DNA from: Rutpela maculata
Taxonomy: Eukaryota; Arthropoda; Insecta; Coleoptera; Cerambycidae
Reading direction: 5' to 3'
Assembly (NCBI GenBank): GCA_936432065.2
Contig: OW386286.2
Coordinates: forward strand, 262,651,987-262,715,986
Length of the DNA stretch: 64,000 bases
The translations under genes were made by a program, and so were the position numbers. Below, piece by piece: positions 22,675 through 33,060 of the stretch (positions are counted from its first letter, which is position 1; each line of letters begins with the position of its first letter). The notes beneath the pieces were generated by a model. That model saw nothing but the letters and a program-made list of their open reading frames with translations. It had not been told where the DNA came from and made no database searches.

Positions 22675-23002
22675 GTAAGTTGAAGCTTTTTATTTAAGTG
22701 ACCTACTAATGGTATTAGAGAAATTTCGTCTCTCTTCCTAGTTTAACTCTGATAATGTCTATGTCTAAATTTACGGGGTGGCTCGCTTTAAATAAACGCA
22801 TCCCTTTGTAGAATTTTGTAAACAATTTTGAAGAAAATAAGCTAGTTTAGTTAATATTTTAATATTGTATGTTTACAGAGTTTCCAATCTTTATCAGTTT
22901 TTTCCTTCTCATTTTCCTTATTTAATTGAAGTAAGTTGCCAGGTATTAAAACAGTGTGTTAGATTACATTAATTGCTAATAAGTTAAATTTTTGTATTGT
23001 GG

Positions 23003-23320
23003 TATAGTAAGGCTCACATATAATTCAGCGATGTAAAAAAGCTCGCAAGAAAGCCTAAAAGATATAGATCGCTTTTGGTTAGTGTACCGCCCACCGCGCC
23101 GGTCCACGTTGACACTATATAGTTTATTCCAACCTATCATCATTCCGGTAGAGAAAATTTCAACCAATTATATATAGTGGGAGTGGCCTACATTCTTGTT
23201 AGGAAATATGTGACCATTTTTTTGTGATGATAATAAAGAAACCTTTTATGCGGTCGGTACCTTTACGCTTTTTTTTGCGAGGTTTTTTATGTCGCTGAAT
23301 TATATGTGGGCCTTACTATA
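23003..23320. mobile_element. MITE family F, copy 1, 318 bp
   Basis: Terminal inverted repeats start TATAGTAAGGCTCACATATA and end with the near-complement at 23320 (GCCTTACTATA), extending to GCGA/TCGC and CTCGCAAGA/TTTGCGAG. TA at both tips fits a Tc1/mariner-type target. Inside are ACCGCCCACCGCGCCGGTCC and a GTTGACACTATATAG block. Two partial copies lie at 27811-28068 and 29735-29838. Confidence 0.85.
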
Positions 23321-23760
23321 CATTTTATTTCCCTAATTAACATCTCATATTTTTTATGAAAATTAACATGGGAACACATTAAAAAACAACCCTTATTTAG
23401 AAGTGACATTGGAATTGATATTATCTAAATACTAACAGCCAGTTTCATAAATATGGGCAAAAGGTTCCTTTAAGTAAAGTGAACTTTATGATAAAGTCGA
23501 CTTTAACTACTCTTTAAAGTCATTTCTGCTACATAAAGCAACTTAAATCTCCTGTTAGGTAAAGCTCGGATGTTGAAATATTTGTTCTATTGGCAACTCT
23601 GAAATACTAGGGTGATATTAGCCACTGGACAATGTGACTGCTGTCTGGCTGTTCAAGATCTTCCTAACCTGATATTTCCTGTCTGGTTTCTTGATTGTTC
23701 TCTAGTTGCTGCGGTGTTCAACAAATTAAATATGAGTGCAAGTGATGAACTTAAAAGTAA
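23321..23760. other. unassigned intron sequence
   Basis: A possible decayed element end is seen at 23441 (GCCAGTTTCATAAATATGGG), similar in style to Harbinger ends, but no partner was found. Nothing else recognised. Confidence 0.35.
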
Positions 23761-23936
23761 CAAGCTAAAAACGTACTCTTCGCCAATTTACTGAGCTTTT
23801 TATATAATTGTTACACATTCTATAGGATACTCTTCGCAGTTTTCTTGTAAATAATGTTAGTTTTTGGACATCCTAAATTTTGTGATACCATCTTTGTTAT
23901 GAAAAAAAAAATTATATGAAAAAAAAAATGAAAAAA

Positions 23937-23982
23937 TATCCAACCTGTGTGGGATTCGAACACACGATCTTTGGATTGCAAG
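23937..23982 (-). repeat. tRNA-like half (box B) in repeat S copy 2
   Basis: The minus strand gives CAATCCAAAGATCGTGTGTTC followed by GAATCCCACAC: a T-arm with GTGTG-TTCGAAT-CCCAC, which is also an RNA polymerase III box B. The 5' half is cut off by the LINE insertion, so this is not a functional tRNA gene. It shows that family S has a tRNA-derived core. Confidence 0.65.
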
Positions 23983-23989
23983 GCAAAAA

Positions 23990-24657
23990 AAATCAATCAA
24001 TCAATAACAAGTTTATTAAAATTAGAGTACATGTATGTGCTTCCCCGGAATCTGGCTCGGAGCCAGCCAGACAACCACGACGCGCAGCGTCGTGGTGGGT
24101 GTCGGACTAGGCGGGGCAGGTCCGGTTTAGCTAAAGCTGAGTGTGAAGGTTAAAACTCCTGCCTAAGAATAAAGCTTAAAATTAACAATTTGGATAAATA
24201 ATAGTACACAAAAATACTTAAAAAATAATTAAAATTAGCACTTTAAAAAACTAGAGGTTTCGCGCACAGACGAACACTTTGGAATTTTGATTGCTGACAC
24301 AAAAAACAGAAGTCAACGAAAAAACCCGTTCGAAGCAATTCCACCCTGGTCTTCCTGCCAGGAAAGTGTGGTGGATGAAGGTGTGGTTTAAAATATTTGG
24401 ATTTTTGGAGAATTTTTGGGCCAGACGGAATTTAGAAACAAAATGGACAAAAGAACAAAAAGGACAAGAACAAAATTGAACAAAATTAAACAGAGATAAA
24501 GAAGAGGGGGTTGTAAAGTTGCAAAGTTGAGGAAAGGTAAAGAGTAGGGTAGAGATAAGTTATGGTAGAGGAAAGTTTGGCTAAGGGAGTTGCCGGAAAA
24601 TAGGCAACGCCTGGTATGGTAGAGGGTGTCTGATATCGAAAAGTATTGCATTATGCA
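23990..24657 (-). mobile_element. Jockey-like LINE 3'-end fragment inserted in repeat S
   Basis: The right part (AGTTGCCGGAAAATAGGCAA, GCCTGGTATGGTAGAGGGTG, ATATCGAAAAGTATTGCAT) is nearly identical to 31825-31890, which lies downstream of a LINE reverse transcriptase end. On the minus strand this copy ends in a short (ATTG)n tail at 23990-24005. It is a 5'-truncated copy of the same family, without coding sequence. Confidence 0.75.
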
Positions 24658-25010
24658 CCACATTTCGCAAGATTTCTATTTAAGTACAAGCGACAAAAAT
24701 TAAGAGAAAATATTTTTTTAAAATTTAATTTATTTACTGATCGATTTTCTTCAAAAACAATAGGGTTCTTCCTCTAGCTAACACTAACTTACCTTCCAAA
24801 TTTCAATACAATTGGACTTTTTTTCTTAAGTTATCGTGCTTACAAGAAACGTGACGGACGGGCGGACGGACAGACGGACATTTTGAAAGTTGTTCAGAAT
24901 TCGTTCACTAACACAATGATATGAAAATTTTTTCTCTACGAGCGGTATTTGCGATTTTAGAAATGTGCCGATCAAATACAATATACTCTTCGTTTTTGCG
25001 AAGAGTATAA

Positions 25011-26238
25011 TAAGAGGAAGAAAAGTTCGACTTTCTCGAAAGAGGTCGAAATAAAACTATTAAATGCTATCTATTTAGAGAAAAATACTCGAAAATTAAG
25101 AAACGAAGAAAATAACAAATATTGTAAAGGACAAAGGCTTGGGGGCGTGTACAATGCTAATTATATGGAATTTCGGAATGGTGATCAACTGAAATGCAAA
25201 TTTGATGAAAATAAAATAGAAATCCATATCATCGTATTTTGTTAAACACTGCTGCCTTGTCTTATATATCTTGACTCTCGTTGAAACCATGAGATCTTCG
25301 TCCTTCTCGTCTGACGATGAACTTGAACTAATGTCGATTAGAAGACTGGCGAAAACCGCATTTCATTATCTCAACTAGTTCAAAAGTTATATAGGTTTAA
25401 AAAGGGTGAAAATATAATGAGGCACCAGGTATTAGAACTTGCAATAAAATGTTATTCTTTATTGCAGGAAATTCTTTCAAAATACTCAGTTTCGTTAGGT
25501 AAGTAGAAAAAGAAGCAAAAATTTTTAATTCACCCCCCCCCCCCCCCTCGTTTCCCTCACCCTTCACCGCAAATAGGAACGGTGTAAGTTACAATATCTA
25601 ATATACGGTTATTTATTTATTTTTAAACAAACCAAAACTATTCGTTAAATGGCTGTGATTATTTCTGAATACTTTTACACCCATCACCACCAATTAAGGT
25701 GGTGGATTTTATCTTTTTAGAGTTTTTATTGGTTTTAATTCCAAAATAAATCCCTAATAACCCAGTTTGATGTTTTTTTATCATAATAAGGTGATTTAGT
25801 CAATTCAGATGAATATTTCTCACACTTTTGGTGTGGGGTGTATGGTGTGCATATCACTATCCAGAAAATATTACTTGTTTTTTATATTAAAAAATTCTTT
25901 TAAATAATTTTTTACTATAAGAATCAAGGAACATTTTATAAAAGGGATATTGACACCCTACACCTCCTCCCTAGAGGGGTAAGAAATATTCAGGAGTGAT
26001 CTGAATTGGCCAAGTCACCTTAATATTAAAAAAAAACATCCAACTGAGTATTAGGACTTTTTAATGTCAGTAAAACCGATCAATATCCCTGAGAAGGTGA
26101 GACTCACCCCCTTTATACATTTTAGAGTGAGGAGGCATATTTGTGCTCAGAAGTAATCAGATTATTATATTCTTATAGCAACCGCTTAATGAGGTGTTTT
26201 TTTTAAAATATGTAAATAACTATATATAGTGTTTACAA
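25011..26238. other. intron sequence with a decayed fold-back
   Basis: Bases 25720-25860 pair imperfectly with 25960-26090 (AATAACCCAGTTTGATGTTT against AAACATCCAACTGAGTATT; AAGGTGATTTAG against CAAGTCACCTT). A poly-C run lies at 25535-25547. No coding frame recognised. Confidence 0.55.
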
Positions 26239-26960
26239 CCTTCTTGGGGGTGGTGAGGGAATGGCGAGGAGGGTTGAAGGGGTGAATTTGTTTTTGTTTT
26301 ACTTCTTTTTCTACATAGTTATCGAAAATTATTATTTAGACTAATATCAATTCCAAATAAGGGTTGTTTTTTAGTGTGTTCCCGAGATTTTTCGCCAAAA
26401 CGGATGACAGATTCATATTCAGCACACCCCAAAATTAGTAAAAAAAATTTCCACACTTTACCACGGATGGGCCAAAAAAGCCCTTTTTGTAAATAACTAT
26501 ATAGTGTTATAGTAGCTTCTATAGTACCTTCTTGGGGGTGGTGAGGGAATGGTGAGGAGGGTTGAAAGGGTGAATTTGGTTTTTTTACTTCTTTTTCTAC
26601 TTAGTTATCGAAACTTAGTATTTAGACTAATATCAATTCCAGTGTCACCCCCAAATAAGGAGGTGACACTTTAATGTATTCCCGAGATTTTTCGCCAAAA
26701 CGGATGACAGATTCGTATTCAGCACTCCCCAAAATTAGTAAAAAAAAAGATGGTTTCCCCACTTTACCACGGATGGGCCAAAAAAAGCCCCTTTTTGTAA
26801 ATAAGTATATAATAGTATTACAGTAGCTTCTATAGTACATTCTTGGAGGTGGTGAAGGGTTGTTTTTTAATGTGTTCCCAAGATTTTTCACCAAAACGGA
26901 TGACGGATTCGTTTTCAGCACCCCAAAATTAGTAAAAATCTTCCACACTTGGGCCAAAAA
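26239..26960. repeat. tandem array, two full units and a partial third of about 300 bp
   Basis: Units start at about 26239, 26528 and 26839 (CTTCTTGGGGGTGGTGAGGG or a variant). Each contains CCCGAGATTTTTCGCCAAAA, CGGATGACAGATTC and CCACGGATGGGCCAAAAAA. The third unit is shortened internally. The array is non-coding; open frames across it are chance. Confidence 0.85.
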
Positions 26961-27810
26961 AACCTGTTTTTTAACATTGCTCTTTCCAAACCTTATAGAT
27001 AATTTAATTATAAAGCGTCTTATATTTTTCTCCCCAAAGCAAACTACACCACTATATTTATTGATGAATAGACACCATTTTTGTCTGCTTCAAATTCCAG
27101 TGGTGATTTTTAATGGTTCTCGATCTATTAGAAATGAATTGAAAGAACTACAAATGTTATCAGAACGGCATTGTACAAGGTGTCCAGATATTTCTGTCGT
27201 TACTTTAAGTGATAATAAATTGCTATGGAGGCATATATCCTGAAAATTTTTCTAAGGGAGCTTGGGCCCTTTTCATATGCGATCTTAGAGTAGATTTTTA
27301 TTTAATATTTCAGGAGCCCTTTGTGCTACAGTGATGACATTCGGTGTGCTATTTAATATAATTAAGAGCTTCATGGTATTGGCTAAAATGAAATTCAACC
27401 ATAGCATAGAAAGGGGGGGTTCAAAATTTTGGTACCAGATTATGGTTTTTTTATCAAATTTATACAAAAATGATCCGCTTTGTAAAACACCGCAAAACCA
27501 ACCGTTTTTAATGAAAACTAGTTTAAAATAGTTATTGCAGTGCCATTTTGTGGGCCGATTTTAATTAATAATCTAAATTCTGGCTTCAGTTAAACTTAAA
27601 TGTCAATTCGACAATTGAAATAGCTCAAGAAGCATCTTAATTCTGAAAATTTTTTAAGAAATGTAAGAATAATTGAAAACGGGCCACAAATGACCTTGCA
27701 ACAACTATTTTAAACCTGTTTTTATAAAAAAACAGTTGGTCTTGCGGCGTTTAACAAAGATGACTTTTTTTGTATAAATGTGATCAGGGAACCATATTCT
27801 GGTATATAAC

Positions 27811-28068
27811 CCGTATATCCGTATATAATTCAGCGATATAAAAAAGCTTACAAAAAACTGTAAAGGGTACCGACCGCATAACACTTTCAGTTTATTTACA
27901 AAAAAGGTCATAAAGGTGTTCGGCTTCTTTTATCATCAGAAAAAATGGTCAAACATATTTCTTAACAAGAATGTAGGCCAATCCCACTGAATGCAGTTGG
28001 TTGAGATTTGCTCTAACCGAGTGATGATAGGTTGAAATAAATTATCTAGTCAACGTGGACTATCAGGG
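27811..28068. mobile_element. MITE family F, copy 2, partial
   Basis: Shares ATATAATTCAGCGAT, AAAAAAGC, the ACCGACCGCATAA block, AAGAATGTAGGCCA and GTCAACGTGGAC with copy 1. One terminal repeat is missing or decayed. Confidence 0.75.
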
Positions 28069-28377
28069 GTGGAGTAACTGTTTCTTCGTCTTAAAAGTTT
28101 AATGAAAAGTTTTATTTAATCGTTCTGTTGAAACAAATAGTTTATCTTGTTTAACAGTAAAACAAATCTTTACAAATAGCGGAAATAAATTCATCATCGA
28201 CTTTGAAGGGGACAGTGACAATGGCGAAGAATTCGAATAACGGAAAAGATTTCTATATTTTGTTTAATTTACTGTTTATATTTAACGTTCCGCGGGTACA
28301 TTTATGACAGTGACAGTGGCAGTGATAGTGAGAGTGGTATTCTGTGATAGTGTTAGTGATTGTGGTAAGGTTCATTA

Positions 28378-29155
28378 TTATACTCTTCGCAAATACGAAA
28401 ACGAAGAGTATATTGCATTTGATCGACACATTTCTAAAACCGTAAATATCGCTCGCAGAAAAAAAAATTTCATATCATTGTGTTAGTGAACGAATTCTGA
28501 ACAACTTTCAAAATGTCCGTCTGTCCGTCCGTCCGTCTGTCTGTCCGTCCGTCTGTCCGTTCGTCCGTCCGTCCGTCACGTTTCTTGTAAGCACGATAAC
28601 TCAAGAAAGAAAAATGCGATTGTATTTAAATTTGGACAGTAAGTTAGTGTTAGCTATTGTTTTTGAACAAAATCGATCGGTAAATAACAATGTTATTAAT
28701 GATTTAAATTTGAATTTTTTTTTTTGATTTTTATGTTTTTGTAATTGAATAGAAATCTGGTGAAATGATATTTCTTTTTAATATCTAAATATTTACATAT
28801 TTTACAAATATACATTTCATAATGTAATATACAAGCGTGAAAATATGATTTTAGCTCGTCTTATAATGTTAAAATTTACATTTTTTTACGCGTAAGGTGG
28901 TGGTGTAGTTCTTACACTTTTACTCGGAATCCAAGGGTCCCGAGTTCGAAACCCAAATGGGGTATGGTACAGTTTTTTTATTTTTTTTACTTTATTTTAC
29001 ACTGGGTCTTTTACCAACTAAGTTCGTGCTATAAAATTAAAAATGTCTAAAACTAACATTATTTACAAAAAACTGCGAAGAGTATCCTATAGAATGTGTA
29101 ACAATTATATAAAAAGTTCAGTGAACAGGCGAAGAGTACGTTTTTAGCTTGTTTT
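28378..29155 (+). mobile_element. composite repeat family S, copy 1
   Basis: Starts with a terminal hairpin (TATACTCTTCGCAAA..ACGAAGAGTATA, 28379-28412). Then follow CTAAAACCGTAAATATCGCT, GAACGAATTCTGAACAACTT, a (CCGT/CTGT)n run at about 28517-28577, GTAAGCACGATAACTC, a long AT-rich stretch and a tRNA-like block at 28886-28972. It closes with CTGCGAAGAGTATCC (29073) and GGCGAAGAGTACG (29129). The same order, inverted, is found at 23761-25010; decayed pieces are at 20447 and 31070-31260. TACTCTTCGC-type motifs at both ends act as inverted termini. Confidence 0.75.
28886..28972 (+). repeat. tRNA-derived block (box A and box B) in repeat S
   Basis: GGTGGTGTAGTTCTTACAC resembles a D-arm and box A. 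Next ACTCGGAATCCAAGG could be the anticodon arm (loop CTCGGAA, anticodon CGG if the decayed stem is accepted), then TCCCGAGTTCGAAACCC is the T-arm and box B, and GGGGTATGG the 3' part. The acceptor stem does not close, so it is a tRNA-derived polymerase III promoter remnant, not a tRNA gene. Confidence 0.6.
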
Positions 29156-29734
29156 TATTTTGGAAAAGTGTTATTATTTCTGGTAAGTATAAAATATGTT
29201 TTATTTGCAACATTTTAAGAAATGCTTTTATTTTATTTATTTTACTGTAGGAAAATGCTATTCATTTTCTTACTAATTTAATTTTTTTTATATTGTGTTG
29301 TTATTTTTATTCAGTTTTTACTTTGAAACTTTATTATGTTATTTTAATAAGAACATTTATTACGTTGTTATTTTGTAGAATAGTTAGTTATTTTTAACTG
29401 AAAAATGCTGGTTTATTTTTTTTTAACCTCTTACTCTCTAATCCCGTCACCATCTTATCCTGGCAAAGGATATGCTTATACCTTCTCGTTGAATCTTGCT
29501 GGGCAATAAGAAAAACTGGTATCGTTGAAGTTTGTGTACATTTTTGTAAACATACTTATTTTACAGTTCTGATGTCAGATATCGTATTATTCACTGTTCA
29601 AAAAATTATGTCCTTTAAAGAACACTAGTTTTTGTTTTTGGCTAAGATGAGCATAAAAACGTGGATTTAATTGTATTTTTTTAATTAATTGTTTGAAACT
29701 AAAAATACATTTTAAGTCCGGTCCTGTGTACTTC

Positions 29735-29838
29735 TCAACCTATCGTCGGCGGTACACTGACCAAAGGCGGTCGGTGTCCTTTACGCTTTTTTGCGAGCTT
29801 TTTTATATCGCTCAATTATCTACGGAACCTACTATACT
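29735..29838. mobile_element. MITE family F, copy 3, right end only
   Basis: AACCTATCGTC, GCGGTCGGT, CCTTTACGCTTTTTTGCGAG and TATATCGCTCAATTAT..TACTATA match the right half of copy 1. It begins abruptly, so it is truncated. Confidence 0.75.
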
Positions 29839-30126
29839 AAAGATTGAAAAAAAAACGGCACAAGGAAATTTTGGATTATAGATCTCTTCTCTACGCATCT
29901 GAATTGAATTTCATTTTAGCCATGCCATGAAATAATAGCGCTCCAAATGGTATCGCTGTAGCAGGAAAGATTCCTGAAACATTAAATAAAAAACCTATTC
30001 TAGGACCTCACTTTCAAAGGCCCCCTTAAGAAGTATTTCCGAACATTCGCCTATAGAAACTTTTTTTCATACTTAGGTAAAGATTATCAGCTAAAGGTAA
30101 CGACAGAAATTTCCCGACACCATGTA

Positions 30127-31369
30127 TAAGCCCTGGTCGTATACTAAATTTCTAACTTGACGTAACCTGGACGTGATGGAAAAATAATCACTAAACTTCA
30201 TATACGTACGTAAGTGTTAAAAGTTTTGATGAGCGCACCACCCTTGTATTTTGGGTCCTTCGCCTAAAAATTGTGTGGTAGCAGAAACAATTGTTTTCTC
30301 CTTTTTAGTGCATTTTCAATAAGAGCTTGTTGTAACTGTCCTATATTTATTATTAATGTTAATTTCTCTGCCGCCCTATATTTCACAAGATAAATTTACG
30401 GTTGTGTGGGGACCGCCCTCTATGTAATGCGAAGCAGTTATAACTTTAATCATTTTAATTTGACACTGCGGGATAAAAATACGTATAACGTGCTGGGGAA
30501 AAAATTGTAAAGCGTAACGATGTAAAGGGTTTTTTGATAAAAAACAATTTAAATTTATTTTGATGAATAAATCTCCTGCAGCACTGCGCAAATTATATAC
30601 AACACATTTGCAATTTATTGGAATAACAACAATAAAATTAAAAAAGTCACTGGCGTGTAGTTTTAAATTAATAATTTCGATTTGAATTTTATAGCTTGTT
30701 TTCACGGGTTTAATTATTCATTATATGACTATTTATTTTGTTTTTGATACATACCTACCCCGAATAAATTTAAATTAAAAACATACATTTTGCATCGTAT
30801 TTATTTAATGATAATGAATGTATAACAATTTATGATGTTTAATCCAAATAGACTAGTGCGGTAGAAGGAGGAATTGAATAGGAGTCCAATATGGTTGGAT
30901 TTTTGCAGTCATAGTCATTGCGATTATACTCTTAATGAACGTAAAACTTCTCACTCATAGCCCTTATGCTTGCACCGCCATTTTGATAAAATGGCACAGC
31001 GCCACGATTTTCTGCAAATATTTCGGAATCCATAGATCGATATTATTCCCTTGGCAAATGTAAAAGTTATCCGCAAATTTCTAAAAATCGTAATTCGCTC
31101 GTAAAGAAAACATTTTCACAACAGTGGGCAGTGTCTGAATAACTTTCAAATGCGTTTCTATCCATCCATAACATTTCTTATAAGCACGATAACTCAAAAT
31201 AGTTAGAGGAAGAACCTTATTCTTAAAAAAAAAAAAAATCTATCAATAAATATATTAATTCTAAGAAAAAAATGCACGCAAAAAATTTAAATAATATCGT
31301 AAACTGAAACCACATTATGTTAAATAGGTTTTTTTTAATGCCTTATTTATATTAACGTCCTGGCGAAGT
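30127..31369. other. unassigned intron sequence with a decayed repeat S piece
   Basis: Around 31070-31260 the order TCGCTCGTAAAGAAA, CTGAATAACTTTCAAATG, ATAAGCACGATAACTCAAAA and GAGGAAGAACC follows repeat S, much diverged. The minus frame 30376-30705 (109 residues) has no motif I recognise and is left out as a gene. Confidence 0.5.
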
Positions 31370-32239
31370 TTAGCTAATGCTACTCTACCACTTAACCAGG
31401 ACGGCGAGATAAGATACGGTCACCCATTCAATTAAGGGACTCACCCAACGTGCCTTAACTGCACCGATCGAGGTCTCATCTCAACTCAACTCTTAACTCA
31501 ACAGATATTTATCGGTTCGGTTTTAATGACGATAAAAATGCAAGGGGTCCATGCTCCTGTCTTAGAAACTGAAGACTTAATATTAACAATTTATTTGGAA
31601 TAGGACATAAGTATAAAAATGTTTAAAAGATAATTAAAAATAACGCTTAAAATTGGTCGTTGCACACACGCACTTGGTCTAAATGGAATTTAGAAACAAA
31701 AAAGGGTAAAAGAATGAAAAGAATAAAAAGAACAAATAGAGCATGTAAAGAGAATACAAAGGTTAGGTTATAGGTTTGGGTGGGGAAATAAGAAGTTGTC
31801 GTATAGGAAAGTATGGCTAAGGTAGAGGTTGCCGGAAAATAGGCAACGCCTGGTATGGTAGGGGGTGTCGGATATCGAAAAGGATTGCATTATGCTATCT
31901 TAATCAGGCGGTTAGTTGCGGGTTAGCGGACTATCGCTATCGACTATTGAATTCGTAGAAATTTTGAGAAATTTCATGGACGTAATCAGCTAGTGGGGTT
32001 ATGTCGTGGCAACGATCATATAAATCTCTGAGGTAGGTATATCTGTCCTAACCAGAGATGAGGCGTATAAGATTATGTTGGAGAACTCGAAATTTTCTCA
32101 TTGTCGTGGCCGGTATGCTGCACCACACCGCCGCCGCGTATGTGATGGCCGGCCTGATCACTATCGTGTACAATAATGTTTTATTTGTCCTGTTAAGTCC
32201 GCTACCCCTGGCTAGGAGCGGGTACAGACTCCTGGACAT
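31370..32239 (-). pseudogene. Jockey-like LINE: reverse transcriptase C-terminal end plus 3' region
   Basis: On the minus strand 32239-32049 encodes LYPLLARGSGLNRTNKTLLY followed by an IRPAITYAAAVWCS segment and VLQHNLIRLISG, the thumb-side end of Jockey-clade reverse transcriptases. An in-frame TAG at 32046-32048 interrupts the frame, which otherwise continues YTYLRDLYDRCHDITPLADY to a natural-looking end near 31945. The 3' untranslated part follows and shares near-identical blocks with 23990-24657. One nonsense codon and heavy 5' truncation make it dead. Confidence 0.85.
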
Positions 32240-32339
32240 GGAGTAGACCTTGCGTACCGTTTCATATTTATTAATTCTTTATCTCTATATTTTCATTTTT
32301 TTTTAAATAACACATTATTTTCAAGAATAATTGAAACTC

Positions 32340-33060
32340 TTCATTTATTTCTACTGTGGAGTCAGAAGGTATATCGTTAACAAGAAGAATAATTACAGTT
32401 GATTTTGAACTATACCAAAATATATATAAATATATTCAACGGAAAATGATCGAAACGAGTCTAAAAAGCTGCTGATATTCGTGATAGTAAAACTGCCAAC
32501 AGACTCACGCAAGTGGGTCGATCCTTATAGTCACTGATATCAGTATCGCAAGCGAATATGTCGTGTTTGAAGAAGTGCGAGAATTAAAAAAAATGCTGTG
32601 CTTTCTGTTTCATAAATCTCGTATTTACTGTGTAATCTATTTGATGTTCCTTGCTTTCGCATATAGCACAATTTAACGAGCAAGATTTATTGATGAACGA
32701 GTTTCTCCTCCTTCACTTGTTACTGCGATATTTTCTGTTTGAAGTGGATTTTTTAAGTCTTTTACGAGCCATGATTCTTTCTAACTTATTCCTGTGAGTT
32801 TACATTTTATTGGATACACTAGTTGCGTGATACTTAAAGATGATGCTATTTCGACCCATTTTCGTGACTCTCTTGAAAGTTTAATCTTCAATAATACCAT
32901 CATCTTCCTAGACTCGTTTACGATCATTTTCCGTTGAAAATGTTTTAACTGTAACTCTTTTTTAGCATACGACTCATAGTTCAGAACTAACTGTAATTAT
33001 TTCGGTAATTATTCTTCTTGTTAGTGACATACTTTCTGGCTCCATATTGTAACTAAAATA
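32340..33060. repeat. 720-bp fold-back element
   Basis: 32340-32480 pairs with 32905-33060: GAAGAATAATTACAGTT against AACTGTAATTATTTCGG..ATTCTTCTTGTTA, and CGGAAAATGATCGAAACGAG against CGTTTACGATCATTTTCCG. The loop region is unassigned. Confidence 0.75.

Larger units (their letters stand above)
23761..25010 (-). mobile_element. composite repeat family S, copy 2, with a LINE fragment inside
   Basis: Reverse-oriented copy of the repeat at 28378-29155. Its outer end (TACTCTTCGCC, then TTATATAATTGTTACACAT and ATACTCTTCGCA) is at 23761-23860. The tRNA-like box is at 23937-23982. The other end is a terminal hairpin TATACTCTTCG..CGAAGAGTATA at 24982-25009, preceded by a GGACGG/GACGGAC run. The copy is split by a LINE 3' fragment (23990-24657). 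Confidence 0.75.
27176..30124. mobile_element. repeat family H, 2.9 kb element with about 260-bp inverted ends
   Basis: Left end CAAGGTGTCCAGATATTTCT (27176) mirrors the right end closing at 30124 (ATTTCCCGACACCATG); TA lies at both borders. Pairing continues through CTGTCGTTAC, the ATTTAATATTTCAGGA segment and ATTGGCTAAAATGAAATTCA to about 27440 and 29860. The interior holds a further fold-back (27455-27790), two family F copies and repeat S copy 1. TA targets and CA-GGTG ends are of the Tc1/mariner (IS630) kind. No transposase seen. Confidence 0.75.

Noticed and set aside
26860..27243. 127-codon open frame as a gene
   Set aside because: It crosses the end of the 300-bp tandem array and the border of repeat family H, so it is a chance fusion of repeats.
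28886..28972. Functional tRNA gene
   Set aside because: Box A and box B are visible but the acceptor and anticodon stems do not close properly, and the block recurs inside a dispersed repeat.
30376..30705. 109-codon minus frame as a gene
   Set aside because: No recognised domain, AT-driven composition, no splice or promoter context; inside the TPST intron.
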